Source: Gemmatimonadota bacterium
GTDB taxonomy: Bacteria; Gemmatimonadota; Gemmatimonadetes; Longimicrobiales; Gaopeijiaceae
Length of the DNA stretch: 64,000 bases
Assembly: GCA_022823145.1 (NCBI GenBank)
Contig: JAJDXS010000028.1
Span: 1 to 64,000, forward strand
Reading direction: 5' to 3'
Below, piece after piece: positions 25,240 through 33,471 of the stretch. Under the pieces are notes generated by a model. That model ran no database searches. It was not told the DNA's origin and saw nothing but the letters and a program-made list of their open reading frames with translations. The translations under genes and the position numbers were made by a program. The first letter of the stretch is position 1. Every line of letters starts with the position of its first letter.

Positions 25240-26670
25240 ATGACCGCGCGCACCGTGTTGCGAAACGAGTGGCGGCTGCTCATGGCCGATCGGGCGCTCC
25301 GGATCGCGCTGGGGCTCTTCGCCGTCCTCCTCGTCTACGCGCTGGCAAACGGCATGGTCTGGTTGCGGTTTCAGGAGCACACCGTAGAGGCCGTGGAGAG
25401 CGGCAACGCCGAGCGTTCCAGCGCCTTCGAACAGGAACTGACCGCCATTGCGAACGGCGGCGAACCGTCTTCGCCCTTTGCGGATCCGCGCTCACCGCTC
25501 GTACTGGGTGGGCCCAGCGGCAGCCACACCGCGGCGCTGGCGCCGGGTCCTCTGACGGCTCTGGCGGTCGGGCAAAGCGATCTCCTGCCCTACTACTACG
25601 ACGTCAACATCTACACCAACGAGTCGTCGTTTCAGCAGAACGGCGAGGTCGAGAACCCCCTCAACCTGATGGTCGGGCGCTTCGACCTGGCCTTCGTCGT
25701 GATCTACCTGCTGCCGCTTCTCGTTCTGGCGATGAGCTTCAACGTGCTTTCGGAGGAGCGTGAGCAGGGGACGCTTGCGCTGACGCTTTCGCAGCCCGTG
25801 TCGGCCCGCAACGTAGTGACCGCGAAGCTCGCATTCCGGGCGTTTCTGGTTGTGGGAATGGTGCTGGCGGTCTCGTTGCTCGGCATTCTGGCCACGGGGG
25901 GATTTGGCTCGCCCGGCCGAGTGCTTCTCTGGTGTGCCACGATCGTTGCCTACTCGCTCTTCTGGTTCGTGCTTGCGGCCTGGGTGAACACGCTGCGGCG
26001 GTCCTCGGCCTGGAACGCCACGGTTCTGGTCGGTGCGTGGCTGGTGCTCGTGGTGGTGGCGCCGGCGGCGATCAACATCGCGGCGGGCCTGCTGCACCCG
26101 TTGCCGTCGCGCGTCGAGATGATCACCGCCCAGCGCGAGGCCTCGAACGACGCCGTGAACCAGCGCAGCGAGCTCCTCGCGCGGTACCTGGAGGACCACC
26201 CCGAGATGGCCGAGGGCGTAGTGGCCGACGAGCCCGGGCTGGGCGCGCTCGCGTGGGCCGCCACCGACGCCGTAAATCGCCGCCTGGAGGAAGTGACGTC
26301 GGAGCACGATGCGCAGCGTGCCGAACAGATTGTCCTGGTCCGCCGTTACCGCTTCCTGTCGCCGGCGCTCCTGGCCCAGGAAGTCCTCATCGACGCCGCA
26401 GGGACCGGCGACGCGCGCTTCGCCCACTTCCAGGCGCAGGTGCGGGCATTCGCAGAGCAGTGGCAGGAGTTCTTCGTGCCCGCGATCCTCGCGGACGAGC
26501 AGATGAGTGCCAGCGTCCTCCCCGACCTGCCGAGGTTTCGGCTGGCGAACGAAGAATCCGCCGATGTCGGACGCCGTGCGATCGTTCCGCTCGTGGTGCT
26601 GGGCGGACTCGTGCTGGTGGTGGGCACGGGCGCCGGGGTCGGGCTCGGAAGGGTGCGAGGGGCGGACTAG
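25240..26670 (+). CDS. ABC-2 permease, DUF3526 type (B1)
   Basis: 476 aa. The architecture matches the preceding gene but it is a distinct subtype. It has VGQSDLLPYYYDVNIYTNE, ENPLNLMVGRFDLAFVVIYLLPLLVLAMSFNVLSEEREQGTLALTLSQP and a C-terminal helix after DLPRFRLANEESADVG. It most resembles the fourth permease (28131-29513), which shares LDLGFVLIALLPLFVIAITYDIVSGERERGTW. It starts with no gap after permease A1 and ends one base before A2. It likely forms an A-B heterodimer with its neighbour. Confidence 0.85.
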   Translation: MTARTVLRNEWRLLMADRALRIALGLFAVLLVYALANGMVWLRFQEHTVEAVESGNAERSSAFEQELTAIANGGEPSSPFADPRSPLVLGGPSGSHTAALAPGPLTALAVGQSDLLPYYYDVNIYTNESSFQQNGEVENPLNLMVGRFDLAFVVIYLLPLLVLAMSFNVLSEEREQGTLALTLSQPVSARNVVTAKLAFRAFLVVGMVLAVSLLGILATGGFGSPGRVLLWCATIVAYSLFWFVLAAWVNTLRRSSAWNATVLVGAWLVLVVVAPAAINIAAGLLHPLPSRVEMITAQREASNDAVNQRSELLARYLEDHPEMAEGVVADEPGLGALAWAATDAVNRRLEEVTSEHDAQRAEQIVLVRRYRFLSPALLAQEVLIDAAGTGDARFAHFQAQVRAFAEQWQEFFVPAILADEQMSASVLPDLPRFRLANEESADVGRRAIVPLVVLGGLVLVVGTGAGVGLGRVRGAD

Positions 26671-28119
26671 GTGGGACTCCGCAACACGCTGCTCGTGGCA
26701 CGGCGGCAGCTGGGCACGATGCGCGAGGATCGGTACATCCTGTTCCTGCTGGTGCTCGTCGTCGCTCTGGGGGTCGTCTCCGTGCTCGGGGCCCGGCATC
26801 ACACCGCGAGTGAGACGGAACAGCGTGCCCGCTATCAGGGGCTGGTCGATCGCCAGTGGGCGGAGCAGCCCGACCGCCATCCGCACCGGGTGATCCACTA
26901 CGGGTTCCTCGTCTTCCGGGAAGAGGCGCCCCTGGCGTTCTTCGACCCGGGGGTCGGCACCTACGCGGGTACGTCGCTCTTCCTAGAGGGACACCGGCAG
27001 AACACGGCCAGCTTCGGGGACGCCCGGCACGCGACGGCAATGTTGCGTTTCGGGCGTCTCACCCCGGCCGCCGTGCTGGGGCTGCTCCTGCCGCTGTTCG
27101 TGGTGGCGGCAGGTTTTTCATCGATAAGCGGCGAGCGAGAACGGGGCACGCTTCGGCTGCTCCTGGCGCAGGGCGCGACTCCCGCGCAGATCATGGCGGG
27201 CAAGGCGCTGGGCGTCGGGGCGGTGGCCGTCGCGGCGGCGCTTCCGATCGGGCTGATCACAGCCGGGTTCGTCGCCGTTGGAGGCCCGGACCAGCCCTCG
27301 ATCGCACGGATGCTGGCGCTCGCGGTGACCTACGCGGCGTATCTTGCGGGATGGGTGCTGCTGACCGTGTGGGTCTCGTCACGCAGGGCCTCTTCGCGGG
27401 CCGCGCTCGCCCAGCTGGTGGCCATATGGGTCGCGCTTTGCGTTGCCGCCCCGCGCCTCGGTGCTTCCCTCGCGGCCGCACTCCATCCCATCCCGTCGCG
27501 CGCCCAGTTCACCGCCCAGGTGGAGGCGGCGCAGAGGGAGGTGGGAGACAGCCACAACCCGGACGATCCCTTCTTCCGCGCCTTGCGCGACGAGTACCTG
27601 GCGCGCTACCAGGTGGCGTCGGTCGAAGAGCTTCCGATCAACTGGGGCGGAGTGGTGAGCCGCGAGGGAGAAGAGGTCACCAGCCGGATCCACGAGGAGC
27701 ACCAGCAGGAACTGGTCGCCGCGTATCGCAGGCAGGACCAGGTCATGGCGTGGCTCGGGCTGCTGTCCCCCTACCTGGCGGGCCGGGACCTGTCAATGGC
27801 GGCGGCGGGCACAGGCCCGGAGGCGGTCGAGGCGTTCCGCGCGCAGGCCGAGGCCCACCGCTATGACATCATTCAGCGCCTCAACGACCTGCACATCCAC
27901 GAGATCAGATACGAGAACGACCGCGCTCAGCGCATTGAACGGCAGGAATGGACCCGGTTCCCGGTCTTCGAACCGAGTCTTCCTTCGCTCCGCCTAGCTC
28001 TGGCCGACCGTCCCCAGTCGCTGGCTGCACTGGGACTGTGGGTCGTCCTTCCCCTCGCGGGCCTCGGGCTTGGGCGAAAGCGGCTGCCGCGCGTAGGTGT
28101 GGACGGGTCCGGATCCTGA
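26671..28119 (+). CDS. ABC-2 permease, DUF3526 type (A2)
   Basis: 482 aa with GTG start directly at the previous stop. The A-type blocks are present: EEAPLAFFDPGVGTYAGTSLFLEGHRQN, SGERERGTLRLLLAQG, NWGGVVSREGEEVTSRIHEEHQQEL. It is a clear paralogue of the first permease, sharing 5' membrane segment, soluble region and helices. The GC-rich coding and zero-gap spacing match the rest of the operon, so duplication within the operon is the simplest origin. Confidence 0.85.
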   Translation: MGLRNTLLVARRQLGTMREDRYILFLLVLVVALGVVSVLGARHHTASETEQRARYQGLVDRQWAEQPDRHPHRVIHYGFLVFREEAPLAFFDPGVGTYAGTSLFLEGHRQNTASFGDARHATAMLRFGRLTPAAVLGLLLPLFVVAAGFSSISGERERGTLRLLLAQGATPAQIMAGKALGVGAVAVAAALPIGLITAGFVAVGGPDQPSIARMLALAVTYAAYLAGWVLLTVWVSSRRASSRAALAQLVAIWVALCVAAPRLGASLAAALHPIPSRAQFTAQVEAAQREVGDSHNPDDPFFRALRDEYLARYQVASVEELPINWGGVVSREGEEVTSRIHEEHQQELVAAYRRQDQVMAWLGLLSPYLAGRDLSMAAAGTGPEAVEAFRAQAEAHRYDIIQRLNDLHIHEIRYENDRAQRIERQEWTRFPVFEPSLPSLRLALADRPQSLAALGLWVVLPLAGLGLGRKRLPRVGVDGSGS

Positions 28120-28130
28120 GCGCCGACACG

Positions 28131-29513
28131 ATGAGGTTCGCAGGCACGATCGCGTGGATGCGCCTGATCCGGCTCGAAATCGCCCGGGTCATCCGCGCTG
28201 GCGGTGTCAGGGTCGCGGTGCTTCTGCTGCTGGGGCTCGGAGTGTATGCGGGCTGGCAGGGGCATCAGAGGATTCAGACGGCCGACGCCGCCACCGCAGC
28301 AGCTGAGGCCGCCTACCGGGATCAGCTCGCCTACCTCGCCTCCATCTACCCCCCGACGACGGAAGCGGGCGAGTTGCTGTACTACCTGGCCTTTCCGGCA
28401 CCACAGCCATCGTCCCCGCTGTCGGCGCTTGCCAGCGGCAGGGCGGAGGTCGAGACGGCAAGCCTGCGGATACGTCTGCTGGCGCTCGAGGGACAGCTGT
28501 ACGAACACGAGACCCTGAATCCGCGCCTAGCCGCCGCAGGGCACCTCGATCTGGGCTTTGTGCTCATCGCCCTGCTTCCGCTCTTCGTCATCGCCATCAC
28601 CTACGACATCGTTTCGGGCGAACGCGAGCGCGGCACCTGGCAGATGGCCCGGCTCTTCGCCCGGCCGCGGCGGCTGGTCGCCGCAAAGGTCGGCGCACGC
28701 ATGATTCTCGTGGCAGGCCTGGTCATGTCGCTGGCCCTGATCGGGATGCTCCTTGCGGGAATCGATGCCGATGGCCGTGCAGGCTGGGCGGTTGCGCTGA
28801 TTTCCCTGCACACGCTCTTCTGGTTCGCGCTCTGCCTGGGTGTCGCCGGCGGGCGCCGCTCCTCGACCACCAACGCGATGCTCCTGGTGGGCGTATGGGT
28901 GGCGCTCACGTTCCTGGCTCCGGCGGTCCTTAGCCTGACGAACGCGATCCTGCACCTCGTACCCGAAGCCCTGGAGCTGACCGTGCGCCAGCGCCAGGGG
29001 TATCACGAAGCGTGGGATCTTCCCAAGGCGGCGACGATGGACGGCTTCTTCGAAGACTACCCCCAGTGGAGCGGCCAGACAGTCCCGGAAGATGAATTCA
29101 CGTGGGCTTGGTACTACGCGATGAATCACCGTGGCGACCGGGCCGCCCGCGATGCATCACGCGCCTACCGCGATATCCTGACGCGGCGGGACGAGTGGGC
29201 CCGTCGCTGGTCGCTGCTGGTGCCGCCGCTTGCAGCCCAGGTCGCGCTCGACCGGCTCTCTTCCAACGACCTGGCCACGCAACTCGCCTACCAGGAAGCG
29301 GTCCGGCGGTACCACGAACGACTCAAGGCCCACTTCCAGCCGATTCTGTTCTCGGCCGCGCCGATCGCCGAGGTGGACTGGGAGCGGACACCCGCCTTTG
29401 AGCCGGCTGCTCCCGTGGGTGCGGCATCGCAAGCCGGACTGCCGGCCGCGGCCGCTCTGATCCTGATCTCGGTCTGCGTGTTGTTGCCTGCGGTCCGTGG
29501 TGGCGGCGCGTAA
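28131..29513 (+). CDS. ABC-2 permease, DUF3526 type (B2)
   Basis: 460 aa from ATG 28131; the longer ORF from 27948 overlaps A2. The N-terminal helix is followed by a shorter periplasmic region than the others, then LDLGFVLIALLPLFVIAITYDIVSGERERGTWQMARLFARP and several helices. The C-terminal segment is IAEVDWERTPAFEPAAPVGA followed by the last helix. It pairs with A2 as B1 pairs with A1. It is the last gene of the operon and ends 21 bp before the higB remnant. Confidence 0.82.
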   Translation: MRFAGTIAWMRLIRLEIARVIRAGGVRVAVLLLLGLGVYAGWQGHQRIQTADAATAAAEAAYRDQLAYLASIYPPTTEAGELLYYLAFPAPQPSSPLSALASGRAEVETASLRIRLLALEGQLYEHETLNPRLAAAGHLDLGFVLIALLPLFVIAITYDIVSGERERGTWQMARLFARPRRLVAAKVGARMILVAGLVMSLALIGMLLAGIDADGRAGWAVALISLHTLFWFALCLGVAGGRRSSTTNAMLLVGVWVALTFLAPAVLSLTNAILHLVPEALELTVRQRQGYHEAWDLPKAATMDGFFEDYPQWSGQTVPEDEFTWAWYYAMNHRGDRAARDASRAYRDILTRRDEWARRWSLLVPPLAAQVALDRLSSNDLATQLAYQEAVRRYHERLKAHFQPILFSAAPIAEVDWERTPAFEPAAPVGAASQAGLPAAAALILISVCVLLPAVRGGGA

Positions 29514-29534
29514 CGCTACGCGCTACAGTTATTC

Positions 29535-29714
29535 ATGAAGATCAGCCACAAGGGACTGCGGGCACTCCATGAGCGGGACGATCGGGCTCGGCTTCCGGCA
29601 CACTTGGTGCCACGCCTTCGACGCATCCTGTTTCGGCTGCAGGAAGCAACCCACCCCAGGAGCGCGGACGCGCCCGGTTTCCGGCTGCATCCGTTGAAGG
29701 GAGACCGATCATGA
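29535..29714 (+). pseudogene. truncated HigB-type toxin
   Basis: 59 codons, too short for many gene finders. MKISHKGLRALHERDDRARL, then a helix RLRRILFRLQEA, then PGFRLHPLKGDRS and a stop. HigB toxins have this N-terminus and continue after HPLKGD with a beta-sheet half (GxWxVxVxGNWRxxFRF...) that carries the active site; here that half is missing. The TGA overlaps the antitoxin ATG (ATGA), so the reading arrangement of a higBA operon is kept. The toxin is probably inactive. Deletion rather than frameshift is likely, since no continuation was found in other frames. Confidence 0.7.
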
Positions 29715-30022
29715 ACGGCGAGCGCGTGGATGCGATGCTGAACCCCCCGCACTTGGGGGAACTGATCCGTGAGAGCATGGACGAGGTCGGATGGAACGTG
29801 ACCGAGACGGCATCGCGTTTGGGGTGTGAGCGGGGGACCTTGTCGCGACTGCTCAACGGCAAGGCTGGCGTCTCGGCAAACATGGCGCTCGCGTTGGAGG
29901 CCCTTGGCTGGGGTACGGCCGATCACTGGATGCGAATGCAAGCGAGCTACGAGCTTGCGCAAGCTCGAAGGGCGCGCGGGTGGCAGAATGAGATTCCGGT
30001 GCGCGATGCGGTCCCGCAGTAA
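29711..30022 (+). CDS. higA: HigA-type antitoxin (HTH Xre)
   Basis: 103 aa. LNPPHLGELIRESMDEVGWNVTETASRLGCERGTLSRLLNGKAGVSANMALALEALGWGTADHWMRMQASYELAQAR is the standard HigA helix-turn-helix pattern. The first nine residues before LNPPH are longer than usual. It binds its own promoter and normally neutralises HigB. Here the toxin is truncated, so this may be an orphan antitoxin acting as a repressor or as anti-toxin for a related HigB elsewhere. Confidence 0.88.
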   Translation: MNGERVDAMLNPPHLGELIRESMDEVGWNVTETASRLGCERGTLSRLLNGKAGVSANMALALEALGWGTADHWMRMQASYELAQARRARGWQNEIPVRDAVPQ

Positions 30023-30088
30023 TGCGTTGACCCAGAGCGCATCCCGGCGATCGGTAGCAATCGACCACCGGGCGTCGCCCGCGCCGGC

Positions 30089-31483
30089 CTACCCCGTGAC
30101 CTTTCCCGGATTCATGATCCCCTGCGGGTCGAGCGCCGCCTTCACTGCCCGCATCGCAGCCACACCCGCCGTCCCGAACTCGGACTCCAGGTAGCCGATC
30201 TTCCCCAGACCGATCCCGTGCTCGCCGGTGCAGGTGCCCTCCATGGCGATCGCACGCCGCACGATGCGCTCGTTGATCGCCTCGGCTTCCGCCAGCTCCG
30301 CCTCCGAGTCCGGATCGATGATAAAGACCGCGTGGAAGTTCCCGTCGCCCACGTGCCCCACGACACCCCACGGCATCGAAGCCGTCTTCAGATCCTCCTC
30401 GCTCTCGGCAATGCAGCGGGCCAGACGTGAGACGGGTACGCAGACGTCGGTCGTCAAGCCGTGACAGCCGGGCCGCAGCCCCAGCAGCGCGGGGTAGGCG
30501 TCGTGGCGCGCCTTCCACAACCGCGCCCGCTCGTTCTGCTGGCGGGCGTATTCGAACGCGCTCCCTCCGAGGCCGCGGCTGATCTCCTCGATCAGGGCAC
30601 CGTGCGCCCGCACCTCGTCCTCCGAACCGTGGAACTCGAAGAACACGGTGGGCGCCTCGGCGTAGGCGTACCCCGAATAGCCGTTGACTGCCCGCATGGC
30701 CGTCCCGTCCAGCAGTTCCGCACGCGCGACCGGAATCCCCATCTGCACGGCCTCCACCACCGACCCCACGGCCTCCTCCATGCCCGGAAAGGCGCACACG
30801 GCGGCGGCCATCGCCTCGGGCACCGGATGCAGGCGCACCGTAAGCTCGGTGATCACTCCCAGTGTCCCCTCCGACCCGACCAGCAGATTGGTGAGATCGT
30901 ACCCGGCCGACGATTTCCGCGCGCGCCCGCCCGTCCGCACCACCTCGCCGCTCGCGAGCACGGCGGTGAGCGAGACCACGTTGTCGCGCATGGTGCCGTA
31001 CCGCACGGTAGTCGTCCCCGATGCGCCCGTGGCCGCCATCCCGCCGAGCGTCGCGTCCGCCCCCGGATCGACCGAAAAGAACAGCCCCGTGCCGCGAAGC
31101 TCCCGGTCCAGCTGCATCCGCGTCACCCCGGCCTCGACCGTCGCGTCCAGGTCGTCGGGCCGGACCGCCAGCACCCGGTTCATGCCGCTCATGTCGATCG
31201 AGATCCCGCCGCGCACTGCCTGCACGTGTCCCTCGATCGAGGTGCCGGCGCCGAACGGGATCACAGGCACCCCGTGCCGCGCGCAGGTCCGCACCGCGAA
31301 CGCGACCTCTTCGGTGGACTCCGCGAAGACCACCCCGTCGGGCGGAATCACGGGGTGGTGCGAGTCGTCCTTGCCGTGATGGTCGCGGACGGCGGCCGCG
31401 GTGGAGTAGCGCTCGCCAAAGCGGCCACGGAGTTCGTCGTGGAGGTTGGTGTCGGCGGCGGCAGTCAGTTCCGCTTTGGCCAT
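30089..31483 (-). CDS. FAD-binding oxidoreductase (D-lactate dehydrogenase/GlcD family)
   Basis: 464 aa. FAD_binding_4 PP-loop region VPVIPFGAGTSIEGHVQ, then SVDPGADATLGGMAATGASGTTTVRYGTMRDN, and the C-terminal FAD-oxidase_C domain ending VCVPVSRL, GHVGDGNFHAVF, GTCTGEHGIGLGK. The His/Glu-rich metal site (HVGDGN, EHGIG) is typical of LDHD-like 2-hydroxyacid dehydrogenases. These enzymes oxidise D-lactate or related 2-hydroxyacids and pass electrons to cytochrome or quinone. There is no iron-sulfur partner nearby. The 5' end overlaps a lipoprotein gene by 19 bp. Confidence 0.88.
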   Translation of the reverse strand: MAKAELTAAADTNLHDELRGRFGERYSTAAAVRDHHGKDDSHHPVIPPDGVVFAESTEEVAFAVRTCARHGVPVIPFGAGTSIEGHVQAVRGGISIDMSGMNRVLAVRPDDLDATVEAGVTRMQLDRELRGTGLFFSVDPGADATLGGMAATGASGTTTVRYGTMRDNVVSLTAVLASGEVVRTGGRARKSSAGYDLTNLLVGSEGTLGVITELTVRLHPVPEAMAAAVCAFPGMEEAVGSVVEAVQMGIPVARAELLDGTAMRAVNGYSGYAYAEAPTVFFEFHGSEDEVRAHGALIEEISRGLGGSAFEYARQQNERARLWKARHDAYPALLGLRPGCHGLTTDVCVPVSRLARCIAESEEDLKTASMPWGVVGHVGDGNFHAVFIIDPDSEAELAEAEAINERIVRRAIAMEGTCTGEHGIGLGKIGYLESEFGTAGVAAMRAVKAALDPQGIMNPGKVTG

Positions 31484-31935
31484 GTGCCGCTTTCCACTGG
31501 ACCGCGGTTCGGGTAAACCCTGGTGAAGATCGGGTCTGGAAGAAGCGGATCGGCCAGGAAGGGTTCGGCCGAGAGCGGACTGGCCCCATGGAGAAGCCGG
31601 ACGAGTGACGTGTCAGGAATCGGGCCAACCGGCTCCATGAACATCCTTTCCCTGCAGTTGTTCACCCTGCGCAACCCGGTGTAGGACGAGAAGCCGAGTC
31701 CCCCGCCAAGGACCGCGCCGAACCTGACGGCATCCCCGTCGGAGCTGGTGAGGGCTGTAACCAGAGAGGCACCGGCTCCGACGGCGTCCAGAATGGGCAG
31801 AACCCTCTCTATGCTGCACGACCCGGGGGGTACGGGCTGATCGGCGGGTATGAAGTCCGGCGGGCCGTCCACAAAGGCCAGCGAGCAACCAGACAAGAGA
31901 ACCAGGGAGCCGACCGAAAGTAGTCTGGCGAACAT
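31465..31935 (-). CDS. lipoprotein of unknown function
   Basis: 156 aa. Signal peptide with lipobox LVLLSGCSLAF. The mature part has Cys pairs (PGSCSIERVLPILD, VNNCRERMF) and a Gly-rich hydrophobic middle (FGAVLGGGLGFSSYTG), a pattern seen in small outer-membrane lipoproteins. The C-terminal ~40 residues (SLVRLLHGASPLSAEPFL... ) overlap the dehydrogenase start. No homologue recognised. Divergent from imuA. Confidence 0.5.
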   Translation of the reverse strand: MFARLLSVGSLVLLSGCSLAFVDGPPDFIPADQPVPPGSCSIERVLPILDAVGAGASLVTALTSSDGDAVRFGAVLGGGLGFSSYTGLRRVNNCRERMFMEPVGPIPDTSLVRLLHGASPLSAEPFLADPLLPDPIFTRVYPNRGPVESGTWPKRN

Positions 31936-32005
31936 GAGATCTCCTCTCTGCCGGGATGGATCGCGGGAGAAAACCTAGCGTGCGCACGCGAAGAGCAGCA
32001 AGAAC

Positions 32006-32034
32006 TTGTATATACGGTATTTATTCGGTATCTT
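32006..32034 (+). promoter_or_regulatory. imuA promoter with phased repeat operator
   Basis: TTGTAT (32006-32011), a 17-nt spacer and TATCTT (32029-32034) precede the ATG at 32044. Initiation would fall at or beside the ATG and no Shine-Dalgarno is seen, so the mRNA may be leaderless. The spacer carries CGGTAT twice, 11 bp apart (32015 and 32026). The same block lies upstream of imuB, with 19 of 27 positions identical. Likely SOS control, inferred. Confidence 0.55.
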
Positions 32035-32043
32035 GTCCGGCCC

Positions 32044-32805
32044 ATGGCCACCCTGCCGAAGACGAAACGAGACGCCGCAGACGCGCTCCGCCGGACGATC
32101 CGCGGAATCGAGGAAGCCGCATCGCCGGAGCAGCCGCGTTTGCCCCTGGGTGTTTCAAGGATCGACCGGGCCCTCCCGGGCGGCGGTCTGCGCCTGGGCT
32201 GCATCCATGAAGTGGCCGGGGATGAAGCCGCTACCGGGTTCTGCGCGGCACTGTTGACCCTTGCCCTGGCTGCCGGGGCGCCCGGTGGAAAGATCCTGTG
32301 GCTCGCTCGGGGCGACGACCTTTACGCGCCCGGCCTCGTCCGCTACGGGATCGAAGCCGGACAGCTCCTGGTCGTTTCGGGGCTGCGCCGCCAGGAGGAC
32401 ATGCTGTGGGCCATGGAGGAAGCGCTTCGCTGCCGGGCCGTGAGGGGGGTGGTGGCCGAGATGGGAGGGGTGGCCGGGGGGGGAGGGGTCGGCCCGGCGG
32501 CGGGGCGGCGCCTGATGCTGGCGGCCGAGGGGACCGGGGTGCTGGGGCTGGTATTGTCGCGCCGCGACGGAGAGCGGCGGCGGGGTGGGGGGGGAGTGCA
32601 GGTGGCGGTCAGCCGCTGGCGGGTCACGGGGGTCCCGGGCGGACATGGAGGCAGCGACGGGCCCGAGACGCGGTGGCGCGTCGAGCTGCGGCGCTGCCGC
32701 GGTGGCAGGCCGGCGGAGTGGATCGTGGGGTGGGGAGACGAGGGCTGGAAGGCGGTGCCACCCTCGGATGCGGCCAGCGGACCGGGCATGCGCCGCGCCG
32801 GCTGA
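32044..32805 (+). CDS. imuA: ImuA, RecA-like accessory protein of the mutasome
   Basis: 253 aa. The N-terminus LPLGVSRIDRALPGGGLRLGCIHEVAG is the ImuA/RecA-like start. Then come the ATPase-like core (ILWLARGDDLYAPGLVRYGIEAGQLLVVSGLRRQEDMLWAMEEALRC), AAGRRLMLAAEGTGVLGLVL and the C-terminal WRVELRRCRGGRPAEWIVGW. ImuA associates with ImuB and DnaE2 in damage-induced mutagenic translesion synthesis. A Gly-rich insert is coded by two G8 tracts (32476 and 32587), which could slip. Unusually, two antisense genes separate it from imuB. Confidence 0.88.
   Translation: MATLPKTKRDAADALRRTIRGIEEAASPEQPRLPLGVSRIDRALPGGGLRLGCIHEVAGDEAATGFCAALLTLALAAGAPGGKILWLARGDDLYAPGLVRYGIEAGQLLVVSGLRRQEDMLWAMEEALRCRAVRGVVAEMGGVAGGGGVGPAAGRRLMLAAEGTGVLGLVLSRRDGERRRGGGGVQVAVSRWRVTGVPGGHGGSDGPETRWRVELRRCRGGRPAEWIVGWGDEGWKAVPPSDAASGPGMRRAG
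32463..32488 (+). other. G-quadruplex-like run with G8 homopolymer inside imuA
   Basis: Four G tracts (GGG, GGGG, G8, GGGG) with short loops lie on the coding strand of imuA. A second G8 lies at 32587-32594. Such runs can form quadruplexes and are slippage hot spots; a one-base change would frameshift imuA. Confidence 0.45.
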
Positions 32806-32827
32806 TCCGGTGCGCCACAGACATGTT

Positions 32828-32881
32828 TTCAACGATTTCAGAGACAGATTTTCAACGCATTCAGAGACAATAATTCAACGC
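32828..32881. repeat. 23-bp tandem repeat, 2.3 copies
   Basis: TTCAACG recurs at 32828, 32851 and 32874, exactly 23 bp apart. The two full units share TTCAGAGACA at the same offset. It lies between the convergent ends of imuA and the DUF1697 gene; the third partial copy runs over the DUF1697 stop codon. Confidence 0.6.
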
Positions 32882-33435
32882 TCGTCCATCAGCTGCAGCA
32901 GCCTGGTCGTCGTGTTCCAGTTGCGGATCGTCATGCTCTGGTACACGGGCATCGAGGCGAGACGGCTGAGATGGCTCCGGGACGCCTTCTCGATCAGCCG
33001 CGAGAAGTAGAGAACACCTTCTCCCGCCCAGGCTTCGTCCACGCCGGGCCGGGTACGGACATGCTCCATGGCGGCAGCCGCCGTCAGGGGGGCCATCACG
33101 AAGAGGACGTCGTAGCGGTAGACATCCGGTCGCGAACCAAACCCCTCCGGCGCTTCTTCAACAACCGCCCGCATCTGCCTGCGGGATCGCAACGCGACCT
33201 TCGCGCTGTAGTCGAACGCTGCCGCCAGCATACCCTCGATTCGGGCCGTCAGCGTGCCGGGAGCCGACGCCTGTGAACGGAAGATCACGTTCCCGCTCTG
33301 GATGTATGTGACGACGTCCTGGAAGCCTTCGGCCTCGAAGCACTCGCGGAGGTCCGCCATCCGGATCACGTTCCTGCCGCCGACGTTGATTCCGCGCAGG
33401 AGCGCCAGATGGATCGTGTCCGATTTCCCGCGCAT
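32875..33435 (-). CDS. DUF1697 family protein
   Basis: 186 aa. The N-terminus LALLRGINVGGRNVIRMADLRECFEAEGFQDVVTYIQSGNVIF is the DUF1697 signature, followed by LTARIEGMLAAAFDYSAKVALRS and a C-terminal VYQSMTIRNWNTTTRLLQL. The family is common and cytoplasmic, with no assigned reaction. It is antisense to and inserted between imuA and imuB. The 3' end carries part of a 23-bp tandem repeat. A DoxX gene follows on the same strand upstream (36-bp gap). Confidence 0.9.
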   Translation of the reverse strand: MRGKSDTIHLALLRGINVGGRNVIRMADLRECFEAEGFQDVVTYIQSGNVIFRSQASAPGTLTARIEGMLAAAFDYSAKVALRSRRQMRAVVEEAPEGFGSRPDVYRYDVLFVMAPLTAAAAMEHVRTRPGVDEAWAGEGVLYFSRLIEKASRSHLSRLASMPVYQSMTIRNWNTTTRLLQLMDER

Positions 33436-33471
33436 GGTCAGCGCTCGGGGTTGCGAGAATGCCTGCCCGCG

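Noticed and set aside
30069-30081. Short CGGGC/GCCCG hairpin between higA and the FAD dehydrogenase
   Set aside because: Five base pairs and no T-run; too common in GC-rich DNA to call a terminator.
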